Part shown: positions 8,523 to 16,652 of the stretch, piece after piece
Position numbering within the stretch: the stretch's first letter is position 1
How the letters are laid out: each line of letters begins with the position of its first letter
Origin: JAJYLM01 sp964547905
GTDB lineage: Bacteria; JAMCPX01
Length of the DNA stretch: 32,848 nucleotides
Direction of reading: 5' to 3'
Assembly (NCBI GenBank): GCA_964547905.1
Contig: CAZJPN010000087.1
Location: forward strand, 1-32,848
Translations under genes and position numbers: made by a program
Notes under the pieces: generated by a model
Database searches by the model: none
The model's input: the letters and a program-made list of their open reading frames with translations, nothing else
What the model was told of the DNA's origin: nothing

Positions 8523-10166
8523 CTACATCTTCTCCGGCGCATTTATGCCCAGCAGAGCAAGTGCATTCTTTAAAACAATTTTTACCATTTTCATCAACAA
8601 AAGTCGCTGTCCTGTATCGTTATCATTGTCAACAACCCTTGTGTCGGTATAATATTTATGCAGTATTCCTACAAGGTCTATAAGATAATGTGTTAATCTA
8701 TGAGGTTCTTTCTTTACGGCGATCTCGGTGATAAGCCCCGGGTACAACAGGCACTGCGCCAGCAGTCTTTTTTCCTGTCCACTGAAAACGTAGTCCGGAT
8801 TCTGTTTTAAAGCATCTATACTCCAGCCCTTTGTTCCTGCATAACCAAATATACTCGAGATCCTTGCATGGGCATACTGAACATAGTAAACAGGATTTTC
8901 CTGAGACTGTTTTTTGGCAAGCTCGATATCAAAAACGAGCTGGCTTTCATGGCTGCGCAGTAAAAAGAAAAATCTTACTGCGTCGGCCCCGACCTCCTCG
9001 AGGAGTTCTTTGAGAGTTACATACTCCCCGGCTCTTTTCGACATGGCAACGGGTTTATCTCCCCGTGTCAGTCTGACCATCTGCACGAACATTACCGAAA
9101 GTTTTTCAGGATCGTAACCAAGTGAGCTCAGCGCAGCTTTAATCCTCGGCAGATAACCGTGATGGTCTGCTCCCCAGATATTTATGAGCGTATCATAGCC
9201 CCGGTTATACTTGTTCGCATGGTACGCTATGTCCGATGCAAAGTATGTAAGTTCACCGGACTGCTTCTGCAGCACCCTGTCCTTTTCATCTCCATAAAGC
9301 GTTGATAAAAACCATGTTGCTCCATCCTCTTGTTTGACCGCATGCCTTTTTTCAAGTTCACCTATAACACCGGAAATACTGCCGTCCTGGTACAGTCGTT
9401 TTTCGCTGAACCAATCGTCAAAAACTATGTTAAAATCCTGCAATACCCGTTTTATTTCATCAAGTATACTATTTACCGAGAACTCTGTTATAAGTTGAAT
9501 GTGCTCTTCATTTATATCGGCCGCCTGAATCTCGGAATCGAGTGCAGTGCTTATGTCATGGATATACGCACCCTGATATTCCCCGGGTCGTGAGACCGGG
9601 ATGTCGATGCTCCTGCTCTTGACGTATTCGTTCAGCACGGAATAACCGAGTGACAAAACCTGGTTACCCGCATCATTGATGTAATATTCCCTTGTAACAT
9701 TGTATCCCTGAGCGGATAAAATCCGTGCAAGCACATCGCCGATAACAGCTCCCCTGCCGTGTCCAACATGGATAGGGCCCGTAGGATTTGCACTAATATA
9801 TTCCATTAAAACTTTTTTCCCTTTACCGGTATTGTTTTTACCGTAATCCTTGTCCTTTTCTATAATATGTTGCAGGGCATCGTGCCAGAATTTATGCTTC
9901 ATGAAAAGGTTTATATAGCCCGGTCTTACAACATCTATTTTATCAACAATGTCCGCGGTTTTATTCTCCATTTTTTTTGCGATCTCAACGGCGATTTCAT
10001 AGGGCGGTTTCTTTATCAGGGACGCAAGGTTGAATGCAACACCGGTCGAAAAATCTCCGTACGTTTCATTCGCGGGTATGGTAACACCGGGCAGAGACAC
10101 GGACATGCCGGGACCCATATATAAGGTCGCAGCATCCTGTATAAGCTTAACAAGTTTATTCATCAT
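8523..10166 (-). CDS. argS: Arginyl-tRNA synthetase
   Basis: A 547-residue class I synthetase of normal length that attaches Arg to tRNA-Arg. The N-terminal additional domain contains PANETYGDFSTGVAFNLA. The HIGH signature is present as ANPTGPIHVGHGRGAVIGD (HVGH near residues 133-136), and the KMSKS-type loop reads VAMSKRAGEYVTL. The DALR anticodon domain begins around ENPVYYVQYAHARIS and ends in the typical NALALLGINAPEKM. Two adjacent ATG codons (10166 and 10163) could start it; neither has a clear Shine-Dalgarno, and the upstream 235 nt contain a repeat rather than an obvious promoter. Function is certain. Confidence 0.97.
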   Translation of the reverse strand: MMNKLVKLIQDAATLYMGPGMSVSLPGVTIPANETYGDFSTGVAFNLASLIKKPPYEIAVEIAKKMENKTADIVDKIDVVRPGYINLFMKHKFWHDALQHIIEKDKDYGKNNTGKGKKVLMEYISANPTGPIHVGHGRGAVIGDVLARILSAQGYNVTREYYINDAGNQVLSLGYSVLNEYVKSRSIDIPVSRPGEYQGAYIHDISTALDSEIQAADINEEHIQLITEFSVNSILDEIKRVLQDFNIVFDDWFSEKRLYQDGSISGVIGELEKRHAVKQEDGATWFLSTLYGDEKDRVLQKQSGELTYFASDIAYHANKYNRGYDTLINIWGADHHGYLPRIKAALSSLGYDPEKLSVMFVQMVRLTRGDKPVAMSKRAGEYVTLKELLEEVGADAVRFFFLLRSHESQLVFDIELAKKQSQENPVYYVQYAHARISSIFGYAGTKGWSIDALKQNPDYVFSGQEKRLLAQCLLYPGLITEIAVKKEPHRLTHYLIDLVGILHKYYTDTRVVDNDNDTGQRLLLMKMVKIVLKNALALLGINAPEKM

Positions 10167-10293
10167 GTTTTTTGTTTAATTTATGGTAAACCAAAAAGTT
10201 GAACAAGTTATTTCTGATTGACCTTTGTGAATCCCAATCCAAAGGATGTGGCGTCCAATCCACCGACGACACGTAATTCCAATTCCCTTTTTA

Positions 10294-10361
10294 ATAATCC
10301 CCCGACCGCACCTTTGGTGTGGTACCCGCCCCCCTTTCGTAAAGGGGGGCAGGGGGGATTT
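10294..10361. repeat. C/G-tract palindromic repeat, copy 1
   Basis: Outer arms AATCCCCC and GGGGGGATT enclose a small hairpin and the core stem CCCCCCTTT (10329-10337) / AAAGGGGGG (10341-10349). The right half, GGTACCCG through GGGGGGATT, matches 24219-24250 inside the 3' end of btuF. Intergenic here, between argS and the Cys-rich gene. Confidence 0.8.
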
Positions 10362-10401
10362 GTCTTGCTCACTCACTTCTCAAACCTAATTGCCTTTAAA
10401 T

Positions 10402-10593
10402 TTACTTTTTGTATCCATCATCTAATCCGCCCATGGATTCATCCGGTACATCCGCCGGAACATTTTTTTCCAACCTGACGTCAAAGGTGTATTCCGGGCA
10501 CCGTAACCCCAGGTCTTCTGTCGAGGCAAACCGTTTCTGGCACGTCTCTCTCCACGCACAGGTAATACAACTTTTCTGGTCCATATAGGTCAT
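10402..10593 (-). CDS. Small four-cysteine protein, function unknown
   Basis: A 63-residue soluble protein with Cys9, Cys12, Cys18 and Cys32 (KSCITCAWRETCQKRF, then LRCPEY), a spacing fit for one Zn or Fe-S site. The acidic C-terminal half has no motif I know. It starts 24 nt after the FabK-like gene on the same strand, with GGAG upstream of ATG 10593, and is most likely cotranscribed with it. I do not recognise a named family; the conserved-looking Cys pattern and tight spacing argue that it is real. It might support metal or electron handling for the neighbouring flavoenzymes, but that is only context. Confidence 0.65.
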   Translation of the reverse strand: MTYMDQKSCITCAWRETCQKRFASTEDLGLRCPEYTFDVRLEKNVPADVPDESMGGLDDGYKK

Positions 10594-10617
10594 ATTTGTT
10601 TCACTCCAGCCTTCCTG

Positions 10618-11610
10618 TTATGCGTTCATCCCTTTTATGAGCGTCGGTGAGCCTTCTACAATCTCCCTTATAATCTCGCTCACCGTTTTTATCGAGGTTA
10701 TAAGCCCTGCGATCTCTCCGCTCATAACCGAGCCCATCTCAACATCACCATCGATTGACGCTGCCTTACTCCTGCCCGGACCTATAAAGGATAAAATTTC
10801 CATCTCGCTTATACCTTTTTTTTCCAGTTCAAGGACCTGGTCTGCCAATTTATTCCTGATTACCCTGACAGGTTTTCCTATGCTCATGCCTGTCAGCACT
10901 GTTGCATCATCACCTGCATCCACTATTGCCTGCTTAAAAGCCTTGTGAACGGGCGTTTCTACCGCTGCAACAAACCGTGTTCCCATCTGAATACCCTGTG
11001 CGCCAAGCGCCAGTGCAGCTACAAATCCTCTGTGATCCGCTATGCCTCCGGCAGCTATTACAGGGACAGCAACCGCATCGACGACCTGCGGTATAAGCAC
11101 CATTGTTGTTATACCGAGTGGACTGTCATGCCCTCCTGCCTCTATACCCTCGGCAACAATAAAATCAACACCTGCTTTGGCCGCCTTCATTGCAAGCTTT
11201 GCAGATGGAACGACATGGCCTACCTTTATGCCTGCATCATGGAGTATGGATGTGAATTTTGCCGGGCTTCCCGCAGATGTTATAACAACATGGAGCTTGC
11301 TTTCTATTGCGGCGGATATCATGTCGGGAGCAAGCGGATATATAAGCGGAACATTCAAGCCGAATGGCATCGATGTCATGGCACGTGTCTTTTCTATTTC
11401 TTGTTTCAATTCGTCCTTTGTTTGGAAAGAGCCGCCGGCAAGAACACCAAGCCCGCCCGCATTTGATACGGCAGCGACAAGTGGTGCATACGACACGTAT
11501 ACCATGCCGCCAAGGAAGATGGGATATTGTATGTCGAGCAAATCACAAACCTTTGTATGTATAAGTGCATTCATAATCTTATTTTTATTGGTTCTTATCT
11601 CATTTGTCAT
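10618..11610 (-). CDS. FMN-dependent FabK-like enoyl-ACP reductase / nitronate monooxygenase
   Basis: A 330-residue TIM-barrel flavoprotein. It begins like the family at IQYPIFLGGM and carries SNAGGLGVLAGGS. The active-site segment reads VAEGIEAGGHDSPLG with the conserved His, then VPVIAAGGIADHRGFVAALA and LGAQGIQMGTRF for FMN phosphate binding. The C-terminal DVEMGSVMSGEIAGLI resembles FabK more than fungal-type nitronate monooxygenases, so a role in fatty-acid elongation (NAD(P)H-dependent reduction of enoyl-ACP) is plausible. Annotation pipelines may instead call it nitronate monooxygenase or 2-nitropropane dioxygenase. ATG 11574 (MNALIHT) is an alternative start closer to family length; neither start has a strong Shine-Dalgarno. 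It lies 81 nt after the GMC oxidoreductase. Confidence 0.85.
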   Translation of the reverse strand: MTNEIRTNKNKIMNALIHTKVCDLLDIQYPIFLGGMVYVSYAPLVAAVSNAGGLGVLAGGSFQTKDELKQEIEKTRAMTSMPFGLNVPLIYPLAPDMISAAIESKLHVVITSAGSPAKFTSILHDAGIKVGHVVPSAKLAMKAAKAGVDFIVAEGIEAGGHDSPLGITTMVLIPQVVDAVAVPVIAAGGIADHRGFVAALALGAQGIQMGTRFVAAVETPVHKAFKQAIVDAGDDATVLTGMSIGKPVRVIRNKLADQVLELEKKGISEMEILSFIGPGRSKAASIDGDVEMGSVMSGEIAGLITSIKTVSEIIREIVEGSPTLIKGMNA

Positions 11611-11691
11611 TATAAAGAAAGAGTTTTCTCAAAGACTCGTAAAACAATGTCTTTTTAAATACAACCCGGTGTTCTCAAATGCATTTTTTGG

Positions 11692-13245
11692 TTATGCATT
11701 GTTTAATAATTTCTCCTTATTATCTATAATGTAGTGCGCATTTCTCATTGAAAAAGACATGATTGTGATCTGAGGATTTACGCCGAGTGATGTAGGGAAC
11801 ATACTGCCATCCGAAATAAACAGGTTGTCAAGCTCGTGTGTCTTACCAAAAGAATTTACCACAGTATGGTTTTTTAACTCTCCCATTCTTGCCGTACCGA
11901 GTGGATGAAACGCCATCATTTCAACCGACGTTGCACTGATCTTTTTCTTAAAAAGCTGTGTTACATCATCCGGTTTGTTGAACTCTTTGATGCCGTGTAT
12001 GCCTGGATTAACGGTTTTTGCCCCGGCTGCAAAGAAGATCTCTGACGTAACAGCAATACCCTTGATGAGTTTTTTAAAGTCATAGGGATCGAAATGATAG
12101 GTTATAAATGGGCTATTGTCGATTCCAACCTTTATTCTGCCATAAGAATTCTTATCCGATACCATAACTCCAAAGGCAGCAAGGTGATCGTACATGGAGG
12201 CTATTTCCTTATTTTTCTTCCCGATGGGTGCCATGATCGGCAGTCCAATCTCCGGCGGAACGAATATGCCTTCGAGCATTATTCCTTCGCTTGCATAAGC
12301 GTCAACGTAATTGCCCTGCGGCACACCTTTGTAGCCCTGTATGATTTCATCGAACATCGCTGTTACTCTCACGGCTGGATGTATTGTAAGGTTTTTGCCA
12401 AGCTCGGGTGATAGTTTTATGTTACTCTTTTCAAGAATATATGGTGTGTATATCGAACCTGCCGACAAAACAAGGAGCTTCGGATACACTTTGAGATTAT
12501 AAAGCTTGTTGCCTGTTTGCTCGTTTATAATACTGCCTTCTATCCCTGTTACCCTATTGGACTCAACAGCTATTTTTTCCGCCCTTGCATTGGCATAAAC
12601 CCTTGCTCCATTTTTTATTGCGGATGGAATGAAGTTTAAATGTACAGCCTGTTTTGCATCATGCGGACAGCCAAATGCACATCTACCACATCCATGACAG
12701 TTTATCATGTTATGCATAAGCATGCCGTTACTCATACCAAGTGCATCGGCACCTTTTTTGAAGATAAGCCCATTCTTACCGAGTACCTGAGGATTGACGG
12801 GTGTAACATTTATTATTTCTTCGACCTGTTTGAAGTAAGGCTCCATATCTCTCGAAGAGGCTTTTTCCACGCCGTAACGTTCCGCCCAGTCACCAAGTAC
12901 GCTGTCAGGCGTCCTGAAGCATGTACCGGAATTGATGACCGTTGTTCCGCCTATAGCCCTGCCCAGAGGAAGCATTATGGAATTTTTACCAAATGCAATG
13001 GTTGCACCATAATCCCTGTAGAGTATCTTCATGGCTTCTATAGGTTTGTACGTGCTGTATCTTTCCTTTGTATAGTATCCACCTTCCTCAATTACTACAA
13101 CGTCGAGCCCTGCACCGCTCAGAACATCCGCCATAACAGCACCGCCTGCACCGGAACCGATGATGCAAACATCCGGCTTCTCAAGAACGTCCTTGTTTAT
13201 GTCATTGTATGTAAACAGCATATTATCTAATCGGTAATCAGACAT
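11692..13245 (-). CDS. GMC-family FAD oxidoreductase with Cys-rich (possible Fe-S) motif
   Basis: A 517-residue glucose-methanol-choline family flavoenzyme. The N-terminal FAD site is CIIGSGAGGAVMADVL (residues about 28-42) with VVVIEEGGYY. PLGRAIGGTTVINSGTCF is the GMC signature. The C-terminal GMC domain contains MAFHPLGTARMG and GVNPQITIMSFSMRN, which carry the catalytic His and the FAD contact. A four-Cys motif (NCHGCGRCAFGCPHDAK, near residues 183-199) resembles that of long-chain alcohol oxidases and could hold a cluster. No Tat or Sec signal is seen. It overlaps the upstream subunit-3-like gene by 19 nt, so the two are translationally coupled and probably form one dehydrogenase. The substrate (alcohol, sterol or sugar) cannot be read from the sequence. 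Confidence 0.88.
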   Translation of the reverse strand: MSDYRLDNMLFTYNDINKDVLEKPDVCIIGSGAGGAVMADVLSGAGLDVVVIEEGGYYTKERYSTYKPIEAMKILYRDYGATIAFGKNSIMLPLGRAIGGTTVINSGTCFRTPDSVLGDWAERYGVEKASSRDMEPYFKQVEEIINVTPVNPQVLGKNGLIFKKGADALGMSNGMLMHNMINCHGCGRCAFGCPHDAKQAVHLNFIPSAIKNGARVYANARAEKIAVESNRVTGIEGSIINEQTGNKLYNLKVYPKLLVLSAGSIYTPYILEKSNIKLSPELGKNLTIHPAVRVTAMFDEIIQGYKGVPQGNYVDAYASEGIMLEGIFVPPEIGLPIMAPIGKKNKEIASMYDHLAAFGVMVSDKNSYGRIKVGIDNSPFITYHFDPYDFKKLIKGIAVTSEIFFAAGAKTVNPGIHGIKEFNKPDDVTQLFKKKISATSVEMMAFHPLGTARMGELKNHTVVNSFGKTHELDNLFISDGSMFPTSLGVNPQITIMSFSMRNAHYIIDNKEKLLNNA

Positions 13246-13637
13246 TCCGGATGATAATTTATCGCATTTGCAACCGCATCATTGGAATAAAACGCCATCA
13301 AAATAAGCATTTTTATCAATAAAAAAAGGTTCCTTTTAGAAGAAATCCTGCTGTTTTCCCATCCCTGCAGATATTTCAATCTTTGTTCAGACGACATCTT
13401 GGTGAATTTTTTCAACCTCGTTACCATGGGGGTATACTCTATAACATAGATAATTGTCTTTATTGTCTTTAACTGCAGCTTACACATACTGTCTATATAA
13501 TTATCAAACAACAGAACCGGGTCCACAACCTCTGAATCCACATCAAAGGCGCCGCCAGGGGGTATGATAGTATCTGTTATAGCATGTAATATTGTGTATA
13601 TCTTATGGTCGAATACCTTTAATTCTTTTACTGCCAT
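13227..13637 (-). CDS. Gluconate 2-dehydrogenase subunit 3-like protein
   Basis: A 136-residue, mostly helical protein. The start resembles the subunit-3 family (YTILHAITDTIIPPGGAF), which accompanies membrane-bound GMC dehydrogenases. In that family the small subunit often carries a Tat leader that exports the complex; none is visible here, so a cytoplasmic complex is likely. Its last 19 nt overlap the GMC gene, and folK ends 14 nt upstream. The role is small-subunit chaperone or partner of the GMC enzyme (inference). Similarity is confined to the first 40 residues, so the family call is moderate. Confidence 0.65.
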   Translation of the reverse strand: MAVKELKVFDHKIYTILHAITDTIIPPGGAFDVDSEVVDPVLLFDNYIDSMCKLQLKTIKTIIYVIEYTPMVTRLKKFTKMSSEQRLKYLQGWENSRISSKRNLFLLIKMLILMAFYSNDAVANAINYHPECLITD

Positions 13638-13651
13638 AAAAACAATCTCCT

Positions 13652-14218
13652 TTACGCCAGGCCGGTTCGCTTAATCTCGTTCAGATTGCTATTTTTAACA
13701 TATTTCACACAATGTCTGTCTACATTCCTATCTTTTAATTCGTTCACAGTCAACCTAAACAACTGGTGTATCACATTGCCTGCTATTTCGGAGAGCGGCT
13801 CGAGTACAAATCGTCTTTCATGAAGCAGAGGATGCGGTACAATTAAATCCCTTGTATAGAGTACGCGTTTACCGTACAGCAGTATATCAATATCTATGGT
13901 ACGCGAAAGGTACAGGCGATGATGGTTATTGCTGACCGTAGCATGCTTCGTTCGATTTCTGCCGAGTTTTTGCTCGGTTTTTTGTACCAGTGCAAGAAGT
14001 TTGAATGGACCCAGCGAAGTTTTCAATGCACAGCACAGGTTCAAGAAATTCAAGGAATCCTTATCTAATGCCATATCGATAGGCTCTGTCTCATAAATGG
14101 AAGATAAAGCTATTATCTCTGTCTCAGGATAGAGAGAGATAGTTTTCAGTGCCTTTTCAATGTATGCCTCTCTATCTTTTATATTTGAGCCAAGTGATAG
14201 ATAAACGGTTTCAATCAT
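13652..14218 (-). CDS. folK: HPPK, 6-hydroxymethyl-7,8-dihydropterin pyrophosphokinase
   Basis: A 188-residue folate-pathway enzyme that transfers pyrophosphate from ATP to 6-hydroxymethyl-dihydropterin. Signatures seen are YLSLGSNIKDREAYIEKAL at the N-terminus, SSIYETEPI, NFLNLCCALKT, SRTIDIDILLYG (Mg/ATP-binding Asp pair) and VPHPLLHERRFVLEPLSEIA. The loop between KLGRNRTK and the DIDIL motif is longer than usual (about 15 extra residues, KHATVSNNHHRLYL) and lacks the common RWGPR form. The C-terminus has a 30-residue tail past the core. It is the first gene of the minus-strand run; the divergent aldolase gene starts 109 nt away. Confidence 0.92.
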   Translation of the reverse strand: MIETVYLSLGSNIKDREAYIEKALKTISLYPETEIIALSSIYETEPIDMALDKDSLNFLNLCCALKTSLGPFKLLALVQKTEQKLGRNRTKHATVSNNHHRLYLSRTIDIDILLYGKRVLYTRDLIVPHPLLHERRFVLEPLSEIAGNVIHQLFRLTVNELKDRNVDRHCVKYVKNSNLNEIKRTGLA

Positions 14219-14327
14219 CTGGAATACTATTTCTCCTTTTCAGTTTTTAGTGTTTCTGTCTTCATACCATGTTTTCGTGTTGACTTATACTCCTATAAGT
14301 ATACCTTTAGATAAAAAGGGAGAAAAT

Positions 14328-15251
14328 ATGGAGCTTGTTAACCTTAATAAAGTTCTGGTTAAGGCAAAAGAGCATGGTTATGCAGTTGGTGCATTCAACT
14401 TTGTCAATATGGAGATGCTTCAGGGTATTATGGATGCCGCCATTGAGGCACATGCCCCTGTAATTATTCAGACAACCGAAGGTGCGATAGAATATGCCGG
14501 TATTGAGTATCTGTCGGCAATAGCCAGGGTTGCAGCGGATAGGGCCGGTATAGATGTTGTGCTGCATCTTGATCACGGGAAATCGCTGGATACGATACTG
14601 CTTGCAATTAGAAACGGCTATACATCCGTTATGATCGATGCCTCTGATAAACCATACGCAGAAAATCTGTCCATCACAAAAGAAGTGGTAAGGATTGCAC
14701 ATGCGGTGGGCGTTTCGGTCGAGGCTGAGCTTGGAAAGCTTAAAGGCATAGAAGACAAGGTAAAGGTTGGTGAGGCCGAGGCTTCACTTGTTGACCCTGA
14801 AGAGGCACAGTCTTTCGTAAAAGACACAGGTGTTGATGTACTTGCGCCCGCAATCGGTACATCGCATGGTGCATTCAAATTTAAAGGCACTCCAAGGCTT
14901 GATCTTGAAAGACTGGAACGTGTTGTAAGCCTTGCAGGCATTCCTCTTGTACTGCATGGAGCATCGAGTGTACCACCGGATATAATCAAAAAGGCAAACA
15001 GTTATGGCGCAAATATCCAGGGCGCTGCTGGCGTACCGGATGATATTATGAAGCAGGCGATTAACAAGGGTATATGCAAGGTTAATACCGATACAGACCT
15101 GAGGCTTTCTTTTACGGCAAGTGTACGTGAAGAGCTGACAAAACACCCCGAGGTGTTTGATCTTCGTAAAATACTCGGTCCAACAAGACAGGCAGTAAAG
15201 GCAATGGTCTTAAACAGGATAGGCGTGTTCGGATCAGCAGGAAAGGGTTAA
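14328..15251 (+). CDS. fba: Class II fructose-1,6-bisphosphate aldolase
   Basis: A 307-residue Zn-dependent aldolase of the Fba/KbaY/GatY family that cleaves or forms fructose-1,6-bisphosphate in glycolysis and gluconeogenesis. VGAFNFVNMEM is at the start. Zn and catalytic residues lie in VLHLDHGKSLD, MIDASDKPYAENL, VEAELGKLKG, GTSHGAFKF and PLVLHGASSVPPD. NTDTDLRLSF and FDLRKILGPT match the C-terminal phosphate-binding region. The frame is open upstream to 14250, but ATG 14328 has GGGAG at good spacing and gives the normal length, so I start there. Aldolase is more likely than a tagatose-specific enzyme, as no sugar-alcohol genes are near. Monocistronic by context. Confidence 0.93.
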   Translation: MELVNLNKVLVKAKEHGYAVGAFNFVNMEMLQGIMDAAIEAHAPVIIQTTEGAIEYAGIEYLSAIARVAADRAGIDVVLHLDHGKSLDTILLAIRNGYTSVMIDASDKPYAENLSITKEVVRIAHAVGVSVEAELGKLKGIEDKVKVGEAEASLVDPEEAQSFVKDTGVDVLAPAIGTSHGAFKFKGTPRLDLERLERVVSLAGIPLVLHGASSVPPDIIKKANSYGANIQGAAGVPDDIMKQAINKGICKVNTDTDLRLSFTASVREELTKHPEVFDLRKILGPTRQAVKAMVLNRIGVFGSAGKG

Positions 15252-15280
15252 TCCAAAAAATGCCCTTGATAGTTTTGGTT

Positions 15281-16651
15281 TTATATCGCCTTGCCTGGAT
15301 TCATGATGTTGTTGGGATCGATGAGCTTTTTGATGTCGGTCATGAGCTTGTGGGATGCAGGTGAAAGCTCTTTTGTAATGTAACTTAGTTTTGTGATGCC
15401 GACCCCATGTTCTCCTGATATGGTACCTTGCAATTTTATAACGAGGTCGAATACCTGGTCAACCGCTATCAATGCCCTTTTATACTCACCCTCATCCTTT
15501 GCATCATAAAGTATATTGACATGGATGTTACCGTCTCCGGCGTGCCCGAAGTTTGCATATTTAAGGTTCAACATCGCGGCAATTCTTTCAACACCAGAAA
15601 CAAGCTCTGGCAACTTTGACAATGGTACGACAATGTCTTCGTTCAGTTTGAAGGGCTTGATTTTCGTCAATGCAGGGGATATTGCCCTGCGTGCTGTCCA
15701 GAGCTTTTCTGCCTCAGGGCCGTGTGCGGTTTCAATGGATATTGCTTTGCCTTTGCAAACGGTAGCTATCCTTTCGATAGCCGTTTTAGTTTCTTCATAT
15801 GCTCCGTCAACTTCGATGAGTAGAGCGGATCCCGCCCTATTATCAAATACATCTATCCCAAGGTATGAAGAGACGGCATTCATTGATGCGTGATCCATAA
15901 ATTCCATAGCCGACGGAAGTATCCCTGTATTGAGGATACTCGTTACTATGGATGCAGATGTGTAAACATCTGCGTATGTGGCAAAAAGAGTGGATCTCGT
16001 TTCGGGCCTTGGAATAAGCTTTAGTATGGCTTTTGATATTATACCGAGTGTACCTTCCGAGCCTATAAAAAGGTCCTTCATGTTGTAGCCGACGACTCCT
16101 TTGTGCGTGTACCTTCCGAGCCATAACACCTCGCCTGTAGGCAATACAACTTCCATGCCGAGCACATAATTTGATGTCGATCCGTACTTTACGGCCTTTA
16201 GCCCCCCTGCATTTTCAGAGATATTGCCGCCTATGCTTGAGAATTCGCTACTTGCCGGGTCCGGCGGATAAAAAAGTCCCTGTTCTTCCAACATTTTTTT
16301 TAGTGTTCCTGTAACAACCCCTGGCTCAACCTCTGCGGTAAGGTCCGGCTTGTTTATAGATATTATATGGTTCATTTTTTCCGTTGATAAAACTATGCCG
16401 CCTTTTATGGGGACTGCCCCGCCTGTAAGCCCGGTGCCGGCACCTCTTGGTACAACGGGTATGATTAATTTGTTCGCAAGCTTCAATATATCTACTATCT
16501 CCTGCGTACGGAGAGGGAATATAACTGCGTCTGGCTGATGGCTTATCCTTGTAGCATCGTATCCGTAAAGGATCAGGGATTCCTGATCCGTAAAACACCT
16601 GTCCTTACATATTTTTTTTAATGTTGAAATGATATCTTTGTTTAAAGACAT
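15281..16651 (-). CDS. GlcD-type FAD-linked oxidase (glycolate/D-lactate dehydrogenase subunit)
   Basis: A 456-residue protein of the VAO/PCMH FAD-binding family with a C-terminal FAD-oxidase domain. FAD-site motifs are VVPRGAGTGLTGGAVPIKGG, YPPDPASSEFSSIGGNI, ENAGGLKAVKYGST and MEVVLPTGE. The catalytic domain has KYANFGHAGDGNIHVNI (metal-binding His) and TISGEHGVGITK. Typical substrates are D-lactate, glycolate or other D-2-hydroxy acids. The usual Fe-S partner (GlcF type) is not adjacent; instead the gene follows an MBL-fold hydrolase by 1 nt and is surely cotranscribed with it. The exact substrate is unknown. Confidence 0.9.
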   Translation of the reverse strand: MSLNKDIISTLKKICKDRCFTDQESLILYGYDATRISHQPDAVIFPLRTQEIVDILKLANKLIIPVVPRGAGTGLTGGAVPIKGGIVLSTEKMNHIISINKPDLTAEVEPGVVTGTLKKMLEEQGLFYPPDPASSEFSSIGGNISENAGGLKAVKYGSTSNYVLGMEVVLPTGEVLWLGRYTHKGVVGYNMKDLFIGSEGTLGIISKAILKLIPRPETRSTLFATYADVYTSASIVTSILNTGILPSAMEFMDHASMNAVSSYLGIDVFDNRAGSALLIEVDGAYEETKTAIERIATVCKGKAISIETAHGPEAEKLWTARRAISPALTKIKPFKLNEDIVVPLSKLPELVSGVERIAAMLNLKYANFGHAGDGNIHVNILYDAKDEGEYKRALIAVDQVFDLVIKLQGTISGEHGVGITKLSYITKELSPASHKLMTDIKKLIDPNNIMNPGKAI

Positions 16652-16652
16652 A

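Noticed and set aside
10176..10376. 66-residue minus-strand ORF upstream of argS
   Set aside because: Its coding potential comes from the C/G-tract repeat; no ribosome-binding site or recognisable motif.
12640..13230. 196-residue plus-strand ORF opposite the GMC oxidoreductase
   Set aside because: Antisense shadow; the minus strand has strong GMC motifs throughout.
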